A stretch of 64,000 bases of DNA, from NCBI RefSeq assembly GCF_002000125.1, contig NZ_MLHH01000010.1, forward strand, positions 62,001 through 126,000, written 5' to 3'. The position numbers and the translations under genes are program-made. This DNA is from Rodentibacter heidelbergensis (lineage in GTDB: Bacteria > Pseudomonadota > Gammaproteobacteria > Enterobacterales > Pasteurellaceae). The notes below the pieces were generated by a model. That model did no database searches. It was not told the DNA's origin and saw nothing but the letters and a program-made list of their open reading frames with translations. Below, in pieces: positions 29,520 through 38,966 of this stretch; the stretch's first letter is position 1, and each line of letters opens with the position of its first letter.

Positions 29520-32138
29520 TTAGAATAATTCTTCCGGTTGTGCAACGGGGGTCGCATCTTGAATTTTGCCTGTACCGCCATTTAAGCGTTGTTGCAATTC
29601 AGGTGGAACATAATAACCACGCTCTTTCATTTCCGCCACATAGGTGCGTTTTGGTTCTGTACCGACAATAAAATATTCTTTACGCCCACCATATTCTGAA
29701 AGCAATCCCGAATTGCTATCAATGGTTTTCTCCATAATATTTGGCGGTAGCTCAAGATTTCGTTCAGGGATATCGGAAAGGGCAACTTTCATATAGGCAA
29801 TCCAAGCCGGCATGGCCGTTTTCCCACCGGATTCGCCCCGCCCCAGTACCCGTTTATTATCATCAAAGCCTACATAGGTCGTGGTGACGAGATTCGCACC
29901 AAACCCGGCATACCAAGCCACTTTTGAACTATTTGTTGTACCGGTTTTACCGCCAATATCACTGCGGTATTTAATTTCTTTCGACATCCGCCAGCTAGTT
30001 CCTTTCCAGCCTAATCCTTGCTCACCATAAATAGCGGTATTTAAGGCACTACGAATTAAAAAGGCCAGTTCTCCACTGATTACCCGAGGGGCATATTGCA
30101 CTTGGCTATTGCCCTCTTTGGCATCTGCCATAAGGTTTACCGAACCATCGTTTAACATACCGCTTTGGGCTTGTAGCTCCGGTAAATCAGGCACGTTTTC
30201 CGGTTGAACATCTTCTTCCGTATCCGTGTTAGTATTGCCTTTTGCCGCTTTTAAATCATCCGGTTTGGCCACTTCGGCAATGTTTTGGAAACCATCAATT
30301 TTGTCTTTGGTTTCACCGTAAATAACCGGAATATCATGACAGGTGATACAAGCAATTTTCGGGTTGGCAATAAATAAATCCTTACCATTATTGTCTTGAA
30401 TTTTTTCAATAATATAAGGATCGATTAAAAATCCACCATTATCAAATACCGCATAAGCCCGAGCCATTTCAAGAGGAGTAAAAGAGGCTGCCCCCAAAGC
30501 TAACGCTTCGCTGGCAAAATATTGTTCCCGATTAAAACCAAAACGTTGTAAGAAATCAGCGGTAAACCCGATACCGGCAGTTTGTAAGGCTCGAATTGCA
30601 ATCATATTTTTTGATTGACCTAACCCCACTCGTAAACGCATCGGGCCATCATAACGATCCGGTGAGTTTTTCGGGTTCCATACTTTTTGCCCCGGTTTGG
30701 AAATAGAAATCGGGCTGTCTTGCAAAACACTGGAAAGGGTTAACCCTTTTTCCAATGCGGCCGCATAAATAAAGGGTTTAAAAGACGATCCCACTTGTAC
30801 CAATGATTGCGTTGCACGGTTAAATTTGCTTTGTTCAAAACTAAATCCACCCACTAACGCTTCAATAGCCCCATTATCGGAATTTAAAGAAACCAAAGCC
30901 GAATTGGCCGCCGGAATTTGTCCTAAAATCCATTCACCGTTATCACGTTGGCGAATCCAAATTTGATCGCCCACTTTAACCGGGGATTTTCCGGCCCAAC
31001 GCATTGCATTAAATGAAAGGGTCATGGTTTGATGATTAGCCAACAATAATTCCGCCCCATTTTTACCCAATGCAGTCACTGCCGCAGGAATAAAAGGATC
31101 GGAATTGGGTAATTGTTTCAGAAAAGCAACAATGCGTTCAGCCTCCCATGCCGCTTCGCCTTTTTTCCACAAAGGCGCACCGCCACGCCAGCCATGACGC
31201 ATATCATAGTTGATTAAATTTTGACGCACCGCTTTTTGGGCTTCCGCTTGATCTTTAGACAATACGGTGGTGAACACTTTATACCCTCGGGTATAAGCAT
31301 TTTCTTCACCAAAACGTTTTACCATTTCTTGGCGTACCATTTCTGTTACATAATCTGCACGAAAATCAAATTTTGCCCCATGATAGCTTGCAGTGATCGG
31401 CTCTTTAACCGCCGCATCATATTTTTCTTTTGTGATGTATTTTTCATCAAGCATGCGTGCTAAAACAATATTTCGGCGTTCTTCCGCACGTTTTGGGGAA
31501 TATAACGGGTTCATTGTGGAAGGCGCTTTAGGCAAGCCTGCAATCATTGCCATTTCGGACAATGTCAATTCCTCTAAGGATTTTCCAAAATAGGTTTGAG
31601 CTGCCGCCGCAATCCCATAAGAACGGTAACCTAAGAAAATTTTGTTTAAATAAAGTTCGAGAATTTCCTGTTTGTTTAAGGCATTTTCAATTTCGATAGC
31701 CAGCACCGCTTCCCGCGCTTTACGAATCAAGGTTTTTTCCGGTGTTAAGAAAAAATTACGCGCTAATTGCTGCGTGATCGTACTTGCCCCTTGGGAAGCG
31801 CCACCACTGCTTAATGCAACAAACAATGCACGGCCAATACCGATGGGATCAATCCCATGGTGGTCATAAAAACGGCTGTCCTCTGTGGCTAAAAACGCTT
31901 CAATTAAGCGAGGAGGAACGTTTTCTAATTTCACCGGAATACGGCGTTGTTCCCCCACCTCTCCGATTAATTTTCCATCGGCAGTGTAAATCTGCATCGG
32001 TTGTTGTAATTCCACCTCTTTCAACGTTTCCACTGATGGTAATTCGGATTTTAAGTGGAGATAAAATACGCCCCCTGCCACAAGACCTAAAATGCACAGG
32101 GTTAACAGGCTACTGAATATTAATTTTGCGATCCTCAT
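29520..32138 (-). CDS. mrcA: Penicillin-binding protein 1A (bifunctional transglycosylase/transpeptidase)
   Basis: Inner-membrane peptidoglycan polymerase and crosslinker. I chose ATG 32138 (MRIAKLIFSSLLTLCILGLV) after GAGAG rather than a TTG twelve codons upstream. The 872 residues have a membrane anchor (about 5-27), the GT51 transglycosylase domain (EDSRFYDHHGIDPIG, GASTITQQLARNFFL), and the transpeptidase domain with GSSFKPFIYA (catalytic Ser), a SxN-type site and KTGTTNSSK. An acidic insert near residue 660 resembles the usual PBP1A loop. The start overlaps the competence element shared with comA, from which it is divergent. Confidence 0.95.
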   Translation of the reverse strand: MRIAKLIFSSLLTLCILGLVAGGVFYLHLKSELPSVETLKEVELQQPMQIYTADGKLIGEVGEQRRIPVKLENVPPRLIEAFLATEDSRFYDHHGIDPIGIGRALFVALSSGGASQGASTITQQLARNFFLTPEKTLIRKAREAVLAIEIENALNKQEILELYLNKIFLGYRSYGIAAAAQTYFGKSLEELTLSEMAMIAGLPKAPSTMNPLYSPKRAEERRNIVLARMLDEKYITKEKYDAAVKEPITASYHGAKFDFRADYVTEMVRQEMVKRFGEENAYTRGYKVFTTVLSKDQAEAQKAVRQNLINYDMRHGWRGGAPLWKKGEAAWEAERIVAFLKQLPNSDPFIPAAVTALGKNGAELLLANHQTMTLSFNAMRWAGKSPVKVGDQIWIRQRDNGEWILGQIPAANSALVSLNSDNGAIEALVGGFSFEQSKFNRATQSLVQVGSSFKPFIYAAALEKGLTLSSVLQDSPISISKPGQKVWNPKNSPDRYDGPMRLRVGLGQSKNMIAIRALQTAGIGFTADFLQRFGFNREQYFASEALALGAASFTPLEMARAYAVFDNGGFLIDPYIIEKIQDNNGKDLFIANPKIACITCHDIPVIYGETKDKIDGFQNIAEVAKPDDLKAAKGNTNTDTEEDVQPENVPDLPELQAQSGMLNDGSVNLMADAKEGNSQVQYAPRVISGELAFLIRSALNTAIYGEQGLGWKGTSWRMSKEIKYRSDIGGKTGTTNSSKVAWYAGFGANLVTTTYVGFDDNKRVLGRGESGGKTAMPAWIAYMKVALSDIPERNLELPPNIMEKTIDSNSGLLSEYGGRKEYFIVGTEPKRTYVAEMKERGYYVPPELQQRLNGGTGKIQDATPVAQPEELF

Positions 32139-32147
32139 CGTAAAATT
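32122..32147. promoter_or_regulatory. CRP-S (competence regulatory element) in the mrcA/comA divergent region
   Basis: A 26-bp imperfect palindrome with arms AATTTTGCGAT and ATCGTAAAATT. The core is TGCGA-N6-TCGTA; the Haemophilus CRP-S consensus, activated by CRP plus Sxy, is TGCGA-N6-TCGCA, so one base differs. It overlaps the mrcA start codon and lies about 100 bases before comA. A TATGAT hexamer at 32182-32187 would put a comA start near 32195, about 60 bases from the element's centre, the spacing expected for this class. Confidence 0.75.
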
Positions 32148-32236
32148 CTCTCTTGATTGATGATAATAACTCAAACCACATTATGATTTGGCTGCTAAGT
32201 ATAAAAGATTAACCGTCTAAATAATAGGAAAAGCAT

Positions 32237-33070
32237 ATGCCAATACTTCATAAAAAACAGCAAATTATACAAATTGGCGTTCATCAACAACAAAACCAAT
32301 TTCAATTCGTTTGGTTAAATGGTACAAACCAAGTTCAATCTTTTCTACTTTCCGCAGATAAACCAAATATTGAAACGCGATTAATCGCCCGCCTAACCCA
32401 AGATTTTCCCCAAACCCGTTTTAAATTACGTTATATCGGCTGTCTTTTGCCTCATTTGATTTGGTCAAAAACCTTCGTTTTACCTCACAAATTAACCCCT
32501 CAAGAATGTGAACAACAATGCCGTTTTATATTACAAAAAGAATTGCCTATTCCCTTTGAAGAACTTTGGTTTGATTATCTCTCAACCCCGCTAAAACAAG
32601 GTTTTCAGTTAGAAATCTATGCGGTTCGCAGGCAGGTGGCTCAGCAAGCTCAAACCGCTTATACGGGTTTATCCCTAGATGTGTTGGATATTGCCTATCA
32701 TGCTATTTTACGCACATTCCGTTTTCTTTTAGGGGAAGTGCAAAACGATGCCTTATATTTATACCAAGATCAATCCTATTGTTTAGCTCTCAGCCCCTCT
32801 TCCCAAGGCATTAAAACACGACAAACACAAGAAAATTTAACCGCACTTTACCACCAATTTTGCCAACACTTTGAGGTGGAAATCACCAGTGTTTATGTCT
32901 ATCAAACCCCTGATATCGCACAACGGGATATCCCCCAAAGTTGGCAAAGGGTTACCACAACTTTTCCTTTCATCGCCTTAGGCAATGCACTATGGCAAAA
33001 GGATTTACAGCAAAACCCGATTGATTTTTCAACCCTATGCTTAAGTGAAAAGCACAATGAACAGCATTAA
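32237..33070 (+). CDS. comA: Competence protein ComA (PilM-like)
   Basis: First gene of the competence operon. The 277-residue product resembles the actin-like PilM component of type IV pilus assembly on the cytoplasmic side of the inner membrane, though strongly diverged. Identity rests on gene order (comABCDEF divergent from mrcA, followed by nfuA), the competence promoter element and size. RBS TAGGAAAAG precedes the ATG. comB starts within its last codons. An uptake sequence is at 32840-32849. Confidence 0.88.
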   Translation: MPILHKKQQIIQIGVHQQQNQFQFVWLNGTNQVQSFLLSADKPNIETRLIARLTQDFPQTRFKLRYIGCLLPHLIWSKTFVLPHKLTPQECEQQCRFILQKELPIPFEELWFDYLSTPLKQGFQLEIYAVRRQVAQQAQTAYTGLSLDVLDIAYHAILRTFRFLLGEVQNDALYLYQDQSYCLALSPSSQGIKTRQTQENLTALYHQFCQHFEVEITSVYVYQTPDIAQRDIPQSWQRVTTTFPFIALGNALWQKDLQQNPIDFSTLCLSEKHNEQH

Positions 33071-33572
33071 TTTACTTCCTTGGCGGTTAACACAGTATCG
33101 GCAATTATTGCTGTTATTTTTGCTCAAACTCGTTGCCGTATTCAGCCTTGCTTTTTTGCTCTATGCGATATTGACTTGGTTTCAACACCAACAAAAAGCA
33201 GCACTCAATCAGAAAATACAAACCTTTGAGCAACAAAAAGCCCGTTTAATGAAAACCGTTCAACATGTCAGCCAAATGAAACAAAGCATGCAAGATTTAA
33301 CCACATTACAAGCCATTAAACCCGATAGCGTTGCACAGGTTTTATCTTTATTACCTCAATTTCCTTTTCAACAAGGGGAGTTATCCACATTTCATCTTAA
33401 TGACGAGGGAATACAGTTGAGCGGATTTTGTTTGTCACAGCAGGAATTTGAATCATTACACGAATTTCTCAGTTCATCTTTCAGCACGGTCAAATTAACG
33501 CAGTTTAAAACAGAGCAAGGACGTTTGCTTTTTCAGTTTGACCTTCCTTTAGAAAGCGAGAAATCACGATGA
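33057..33572 (+). CDS. comB: Competence protein ComB (PilN-like)
   Basis: A 171-residue inner-membrane protein like PilN: short cytoplasmic start MNSINLLPWRL (the conserved INLLPWR motif that contacts PilM), one transmembrane segment (about 17-41), then a coiled-coil periplasmic part. ATG 33057 is used; it overlaps comA by 14 bases. It overlaps comC by 4 bases. Role: alignment subcomplex of the DNA-uptake pilus. Confidence 0.9.
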   Translation: MNSINLLPWRLTQYRQLLLLFLLKLVAVFSLAFLLYAILTWFQHQQKAALNQKIQTFEQQKARLMKTVQHVSQMKQSMQDLTTLQAIKPDSVAQVLSLLPQFPFQQGELSTFHLNDEGIQLSGFCLSQQEFESLHEFLSSSFSTVKLTQFKTEQGRLLFQFDLPLESEKSR

Positions 33573-34084
33573 AATCAATTATTAAACAGCGTATCCCACT
33601 CGTGGAGAAATGGCTCACTCTGCCCCCAATTTATCACTGGGGATTTTTTATTTGCTGTTTAAGTGCGGTCAATTTTACAGTGGTTTTGGAAAGCTGGGAT
33701 ACCTATCAACAAGAGCTGACCTTAACACAAAATATCACCCAACAATCCGCAGAATTAACCCACCAAGAAAAATGGCTTACGACCTTAAAAAAACATTCTG
33801 AACAACGAGAGTTATCCCCTCAGCTAACAAAGCAAATTGTGGCATTAGATGAACACCTTCACCAATTATTAACGGGTAAAATCGAACTCATTGAATATCA
33901 ATGGGATTTTTCCTCTCAACCAATTTTACAAGTGCAATTAATGGGGCAATTCCATGCTTTATCTCATTTTCTCAACGCAGTTTTAGAACAGCAATCCCTT
34001 TCTTTTGTGCAATTAGTGATAGAAAAAACAGAAAAAGGGAAGCTGCAAAGTCATCTTGTTTTACAACTGAAAAGGAAAGCATAA
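33569..34084 (+). CDS. comC: Competence protein ComC (PilO-like)
   Basis: A 171-residue PilO-like inner-membrane protein with one hydrophobic segment (about 22-40), a coiled-coil region and a C-terminal small domain (QPILQVQLMGQFHALSHFL). It overlaps comB by ATGA and is followed by comD after 2 bases. It probably dimerises with ComB in the periplasm. An uptake sequence core at 33661-33669 lies inside the transmembrane coding part. Confidence 0.88.
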   Translation: MKSIIKQRIPLVEKWLTLPPIYHWGFFICCLSAVNFTVVLESWDTYQQELTLTQNITQQSAELTHQEKWLTTLKKHSEQRELSPQLTKQIVALDEHLHQLLTGKIELIEYQWDFSSQPILQVQLMGQFHALSHFLNAVLEQQSLSFVQLVIEKTEKGKLQSHLVLQLKRKA

Positions 34085-34086
34085 AG

Positions 34087-34479
34087 ATGAAGATATCAGG
34101 TTATTTTTTAGGGCTATATTGCCTCTTGTTCTGTTTTAACGCACAAGCCACCGATCCCTTTGACTATCACCAACGTCAAACAGGAGAAAACCACCTCAGT
34201 ATTCCCAAAATACAGAAAGAAAAATGTGTTTTTAAAGAGCCAGCCTTTGCCACGGAAACCGCTTTTATCCAGCTCAAATTAGTGGGGGTGGTGCTTTATA
34301 AAAATAGACCAGAAGCCCTGTTTTTAGATCCAAATCAACAATTGATCGTTGCCAAATCTGGTTATCGCTTGGGGCAAGAAGGCTATTTAATAAAACAGAT
34401 TGGAAAAAATGGTGTGGAACTGTTGCATTCAAAAATAGGGCAATGTGAACAGACAGACCCCTTAGTATTGAGATTTTAG
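34087..34479 (+). CDS. comD: Competence protein ComD (PilP-like)
   Basis: A 130-residue secreted protein like PilP, the periplasmic link between the inner-membrane complex and the secretin. I used ATG 34087 (MKISGYFLGLYCLLFCFNAQA), which gives a signal peptide; a longer frame upstream is a shadow of comC. The C-terminal half (FIQLKLVGVVLYKNRPEALFL, KIGQCEQTDPLVLRF) fits the beta-sandwich domain. It contains a cysteine pair (KEKCVF, GQCEQ). comE follows after 8 bases. Confidence 0.87.
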   Translation: MKISGYFLGLYCLLFCFNAQATDPFDYHQRQTGENHLSIPKIQKEKCVFKEPAFATETAFIQLKLVGVVLYKNRPEALFLDPNQQLIVAKSGYRLGQEGYLIKQIGKNGVELLHSKIGQCEQTDPLVLRF

Positions 34480-34487
34480 GAGGAGAA

Positions 34488-35876
34488 ATGAAAAGAGGAC
34501 TTAAAAAGTGCGGTGTCTTTTTGCTCAGTTTTTATTGTGCTGATTTGTTATCGGCGCAATTGAAAGAAAACCCAATATTTGATCTTCGATTAAAACAAGC
34601 GCCTCTCGTTTCAACCTTACAAGAACTGGCATTGATGCAAGAAACCAATTTAATTATTGATGATGAATTGGAGGGATCCCTTTCCTTACAACTCGACAAT
34701 GTTGATTTTGACCTTGTGTTACGTTCTGTCGCCCAAATGAAAGGCCTTTCTTTACGGCAGGAAGAAGGCATTTATTATTTAGGGAAAAAAACATTATCCT
34801 CTGTGGCAATCTCATCGTTGCCTAGTGGGCAAGATATTTTAGAGCAACTCAAACCTCCGCCCCCCACGCTTGTGAGCAAAACCATTAAACTCCATTTTGC
34901 GAAAGCCTCAGAGGTAATGAAATCGCTCACAACAGGAACCGGTTCGTTGCTTTCTCCTGTAGGAAGCATTGCTTTTGATGAACGGAGTAACCGGTTGATT
35001 ATTCAAGATGAAACCCAATCCGTCAAAAACCTTGTGAAACTCATTAAAGAACTGGATAAACCCATTGAACAAATTGCCATTGAAGCCCGAATTGTCACCA
35101 TCACCGATGAAAGCCTTAAAGAATTAGGTGTACGTTGGGGGATTTTTTCACCAGCAGAAAATGCTCACCGAGTGAGTGGAAGCCTTGAGGCAAAGGGCTT
35201 TACAAATTTAACGGATAATTTGAATGTGAATTTTGCAACCAATATCACCCCGGCAGGCTCGCTCGCATTACAGGTTGCCAAAATTAATGGTCGGTTACTG
35301 GATTTAGAACTCACCGCCCTTGAGCGTGAAAACAATGTCGAAATTATTGCCAGCCCAAGGTTGCTGACAACCAATAAAAAAAGCGCCAGCATAAAACAAG
35401 GCACAGAAATTCCCTATGTAGTCACAAATGGAAAGAGTGAAACCCAATCTGTTGAATTTCGTGAAGCTGTGTTAGGGCTGGAGGTTACCCCCCATATTTC
35501 TAAAGACAATCATATTCTGCTGGATTTATTAGTCAGCCAAAATTCACCGGGAAGCCGTGTGTCCTACGGGAAACAAAATAATGAAGTGGTATCCATCGAT
35601 AAACAAGAAATCAATACACAAGTTTTTGCCAAAGATGGAGAAACCATTGTATTAGGCGGGGTATTTCACGACACCATTGCCAAAGTGGTGGATAAAGTTC
35701 CCCTATTGGGAGATATCCCTTTGATAAAACGCTTATTTAGCAAAGAAAGCGAACGCCACCAAAAACGAGAGTTAGTCATTTTTGTGACACCTCATATTAT
35801 CAAACCAAGGAAAACTGCTGACAATGCAAGCCAACATAGGGAAATAAAAGTAGGGGAAATAAAAGTAGGGAAATAA
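34488..35876 (+). CDS. comE: Competence secretin ComE (PilQ-like)
   Basis: Outer-membrane secretin through which the competence pilus and DNA pass. The 462 residues have a signal peptide (about 1-23), N-terminal N0/N1-like domains (to about 185) and a secretin barrel (about 200-440) with VPLLGDIPLIKRLFSKES and LVIFVTPHIIKPR at the end. The last twelve residues are a repeat (EIKVGEIKVGK) encoded by a tandem DNA repeat that also forms the comF ribosome-binding site. An uptake sequence is at 34505-34514. Confidence 0.94.
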   Translation: MKRGLKKCGVFLLSFYCADLLSAQLKENPIFDLRLKQAPLVSTLQELALMQETNLIIDDELEGSLSLQLDNVDFDLVLRSVAQMKGLSLRQEEGIYYLGKKTLSSVAISSLPSGQDILEQLKPPPPTLVSKTIKLHFAKASEVMKSLTTGTGSLLSPVGSIAFDERSNRLIIQDETQSVKNLVKLIKELDKPIEQIAIEARIVTITDESLKELGVRWGIFSPAENAHRVSGSLEAKGFTNLTDNLNVNFATNITPAGSLALQVAKINGRLLDLELTALERENNVEIIASPRLLTTNKKSASIKQGTEIPYVVTNGKSETQSVEFREAVLGLEVTPHISKDNHILLDLLVSQNSPGSRVSYGKQNNEVVSIDKQEINTQVFAKDGETIVLGGVFHDTIAKVVDKVPLLGDIPLIKRLFSKESERHQKRELVIFVTPHIIKPRKTADNASQHREIKVGEIKVGK

Positions 35877-35879
35877 AAG
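35837..35879 (+). repeat. Tandem TAGGG(G)AAATAAAAG repeat at the comE/comF junction
   Basis: Three head-to-tail units of 14, 15 and 14 bases: 35837-35850, 35851-35865 and 35866-35879. The middle unit has an extra G. The units encode the comE tail; the last supplies the comE stop (TAA) and, as AGGG before GTG, the likely ribosome-binding site for comF. The third merges into the uptake sequence at 35876-35885. Confidence 0.85.
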
Positions 35880-36577
35880 TGCGGTTAAATTTCAGTGCGT
35901 TTTTTCAATTTAATTGTGTGTTATGTCAATCCACGTTAAAACAAGGGAGAAATGGGTTGTGTTCAAGGTGTCAAAAACAAATTCAACGCACGCCCTATTG
36001 TGGAGGCTGCGGTGCAGCATTGCAATATGCCGCCCATTATTGTGGAAATTGTCACCGCCATGCATATATTTGGGATCGAATGGTTATCATCGGTCGTTAT
36101 CATGCTCCGCTTTCACAGCTCATTCATCGTTTTAAATTTCAAAAACAATTTTGGCTTGATCATACCTTAGCCCGCTTGTTATTACTGGCACTTTATGAAG
36201 CAAGGCGAATAAACGGATTAACTTTCCCTCAAGCGATCATTCCCATTCCACTTCATCATTTTCGACATTGGCAACGGGGTTATAATCAAGCAGATTTATT
36301 AGCGAAAATCCTCAGCCGGTGGCTTGAAATTCCTTGTTTATCCCATATTGTTAAGCGAACAAAGCATACGCCGACCCAACGGGGCTTAACCGCCACCGCT
36401 CGCCGTCAAAATTTAAAAAACGCCTTTAACATTGAATATGATGCCCCGTTTCCTTATCAACGGGTTGCCTTAGTTGATGATGTGATCACAACCGGCAGCA
36501 CCGTCAATGAGGTAGCAAAATTACTACGTCAATTAGGCGTTCAGGAAATACAAGTATGGGGGCTGGCACGGGTTTAA
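35879..36577 (+). CDS. comF: Competence protein ComF (phosphoribosyltransferase-like)
   Basis: Needed in Haemophilus for moving DNA across the inner membrane. The frame opens with GTG at 35879 inside an uptake sequence, 8 bases after AGGG, and gives 232 residues; no early ATG exists, though a later alternative start is possible. It has an N-terminal zinc-finger-like set of CxxC pairs (CVLC, CSRC, CGGCG, CGNC) and a PRPP-type loop VALVDDVITTGSTVNEVA. It is the last gene of the operon. Confidence 0.92.
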   Translation: MRLNFSAFFQFNCVLCQSTLKQGRNGLCSRCQKQIQRTPYCGGCGAALQYAAHYCGNCHRHAYIWDRMVIIGRYHAPLSQLIHRFKFQKQFWLDHTLARLLLLALYEARRINGLTFPQAIIPIPLHHFRHWQRGYNQADLLAKILSRWLEIPCLSHIVKRTKHTPTQRGLTATARRQNLKNAFNIEYDAPFPYQRVALVDDVITTGSTVNEVAKLLRQLGVQEIQVWGLARV

Positions 36578-36675
36578 TCAGATTGAACAATAAGTGTAAT
36601 TCTGATAAAAAAGTGGAAAAAAGAGCAGGCTAGGCGTATCATCTGACAAATTTTCTCAAGTATTAAGGAATTTTT

Positions 36676-37260
36676 ATGGAACAAATTGCGATTTCCGAAG
36701 CTGCACAGGCACATTTTCGTAAATTATTAGCCACCCAAGAAGAAGGCACGAATATCCGTATTTTTGTGGTTAATCCCGGCACACCCAATGCCGAGTGTGG
36801 CGTATCTTATTGCCCGCCAAGTGCCGTGGAAGAAAGTGATATTGAAATGAAATACGACGGTTTTTCCGCCTTTATCGATGAAATCAGTCTACCTTTTTTA
36901 GAAGAGGCCGAAATTGATTATGTGACAGAAGAATTGGGCGCACAGCTCACCTTAAAAGCACCCAATGCCAAAATGCGTAAAGTGGCCGATGATGCACCGC
37001 TGATTGAACGGGTTGAGTATGTCATTCAAACTCAAATTAACCCACAGTTAGCCAGCCATGGTGGACGCATCACCCTGATTGAAATTACAGAAGACGGCTA
37101 TGCCGTTTTACAATTTGGCGGTGGGTGCAATGGTTGCTCAATGGTCGATGTCACCTTGAAAGATGGCGTGGAAAAACAATTAATCAGCCTATTCCCGGAT
37201 GAATTAAAAGGGGCGAAAGACATCACAGAACATCAACGTGGTGAACATTCTTATTATTAA
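36676..37260 (+). CDS. nfuA: Fe-S biogenesis protein NfuA
   Basis: Carrier that delivers 4Fe-4S clusters. The 194 residues combine an A-type-like N-terminal domain (about 1-95, degenerate) and a C-terminal Nfu domain with the cluster-binding CxxC in [28 protein letters not shown] precedes the ATG. It follows comF after about 100 bases, an order shared with H. influenzae as I recall, and may be partly cotranscribed. Confidence 0.96.
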   Translation: MEQIAISEAAQAHFRKLLATQEEGTNIRIFVVNPGTPNAECGVSYCPPSAVEESDIEMKYDGFSAFIDEISLPFLEEAEIDYVTEELGAQLTLKAPNAKMRKVADDAPLIERVEYVIQTQINPQLASHGGRITLIEITEDGYAVLQFGGGCNGCSMVDVTLKDGVEKQLISLFPDELKGAKDITEHQRGEHSYY

Positions 37261-37274
37261 CCCTCTCGTCTTAT

Positions 37275-37301
37275 GGGACATCGATTGATGTCCCTTTACT
37301 T
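37275..37301 (+). terminator. Terminator after nfuA
   Basis: GGGACATC and GATGTCCC form an 8-bp perfect stem with loop GATT followed by TTTACTT. The T tract is weak, so efficiency is uncertain. Confidence 0.65.
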
Positions 37302-37353
37302 CCCCCCAATACTTGAGCAATTTCCTCGCTATATTGTTTATTCTCTCATCTTT

Positions 37354-37375
37354 CACTGTGATCCCAATCACAAAT
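37354..37375 (+). promoter_or_regulatory. CRP-binding site upstream of hel
   Basis: TGTGA (37357-37361), N6, TCACA (37368-37372) is a perfect canonical CRP core within a CA-TTTCAC...AATT context. A GATAAACT stretch at 37393-37400 could be a -10, which would place the site near -41, the class II position. It implies cAMP-CRP control of hel. Confidence 0.7.
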
Positions 37376-37397
37376 TCATGAGAATTTTCTCTGATAA

Positions 37398-38291
<894 letters not shown>

Positions 38292-38309
38292 TTCTTAATG
38301 AAATCAATC

Positions 38310-38337
38310 AAGCGTTGCCAAAAGCAACGCTTTTTTA
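38310..38337 (+). terminator. Terminator after hel
   Basis: AAGCGTTGC and GCAACGCTT form a 9-bp perfect stem with loop CAAAA and a T6 end. It lies between convergent hel and fabR. Confidence 0.88.
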
Positions 38338-38339
38338 TG

Positions 38340-38966
38340 TTATTTTTGTTGAGATTGTTTTTCTTTCAAATTGGCAAAATCGGCCCCTTTTGCCATCATA
38401 CGGAGTTGTAAAATCACCCGTTGTTTAAGTTGTTCACGCTCTTGTTTTGTCATATCCAACGCATTCGCACCGGCGGTAAAAACAATAGTAACAATGCCTT
38501 CGGCCTGCACATAAGCAATGTAGGGGGAATATTGATGTTTTTGTGTGATGTATTCGGCTAATTCATCAACAAAATGTTTGATTTCCCGTGCGGCGGCTGT
38601 GCGAAATGCCTGAGAAGTGCCAGAACTTTCCCGCAAAAGTAAGCGGAATACGTTCGTGCTGTTGGTGATAAATTCAAAAAACGTATCAACCGATACGCTA
38701 ATCACACTCCCGCCGGCATCAATCCGCTTGCGGGCTTGGCGCATCAGTTGGCGTAAAATTAATCCCGCCTCATCCACCATTTCCAAGCCCAATTCATCCA
38801 TATCACTAAAATGGCGATAAAAAGAAGTGGGTGCAATACCTGCTTCTCTTGCCACTTCCCGTAAACTCAGATTAGAAAAACTTTTTTCTGCGCTCAATTG
38901 GTTAAAGGCGGCATCGACCAAAGCTCTGCGTGTTTTTTCTTTCTGAATTGCACGAATACCGGCCAT
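38340..38966 (-). CDS. fabR: TetR-family repressor of unsaturated fatty acid synthesis FabR
   Basis: Represses fabA/fabB in response to the balance of saturated and unsaturated acyl thioesters. The 208-residue protein has the N-terminal helix-turn-helix (about 20-65, [21 protein letters not shown]) and an opening [20 protein letters not shown] typical of FabR. Its start overlaps the oxyR stop as TAATG, so it is translated as the second gene of an oxyR-fabR unit. Confidence 0.9.
   Translation of the reverse strand: MAGIRAIQKEKTRRALVDAAFNQLSAEKSFSNLSLREVAREAGIAPTSFYRHFSDMDELGLEMVDEAGLILRQLMRQARKRIDAGGSVISVSVDTFFEFITNSTNVFRLLLRESSGTSQAFRTAAAREIKHFVDELAEYITQKHQYSPYIAYVQAEGIVTIVFTAGANALDMTKQEREQLKQRVILQLRMMAKGADFANLKEKQSQQK

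Noticed and set aside
30340-30366. CxxCH (CITCH) motif in PBP1A that resembles a c-type haem-binding site
   Set aside because: The segment lies in the variable transpeptidase loop where enterobacterial PBP1A also has a CxxC pair; there is no other cytochrome feature.
33901-34086. Long upstream extension of comD
   Set aside because: It is the out-of-frame shadow of comC; the ATG at 34087 gives a proper signal peptide and close spacing.
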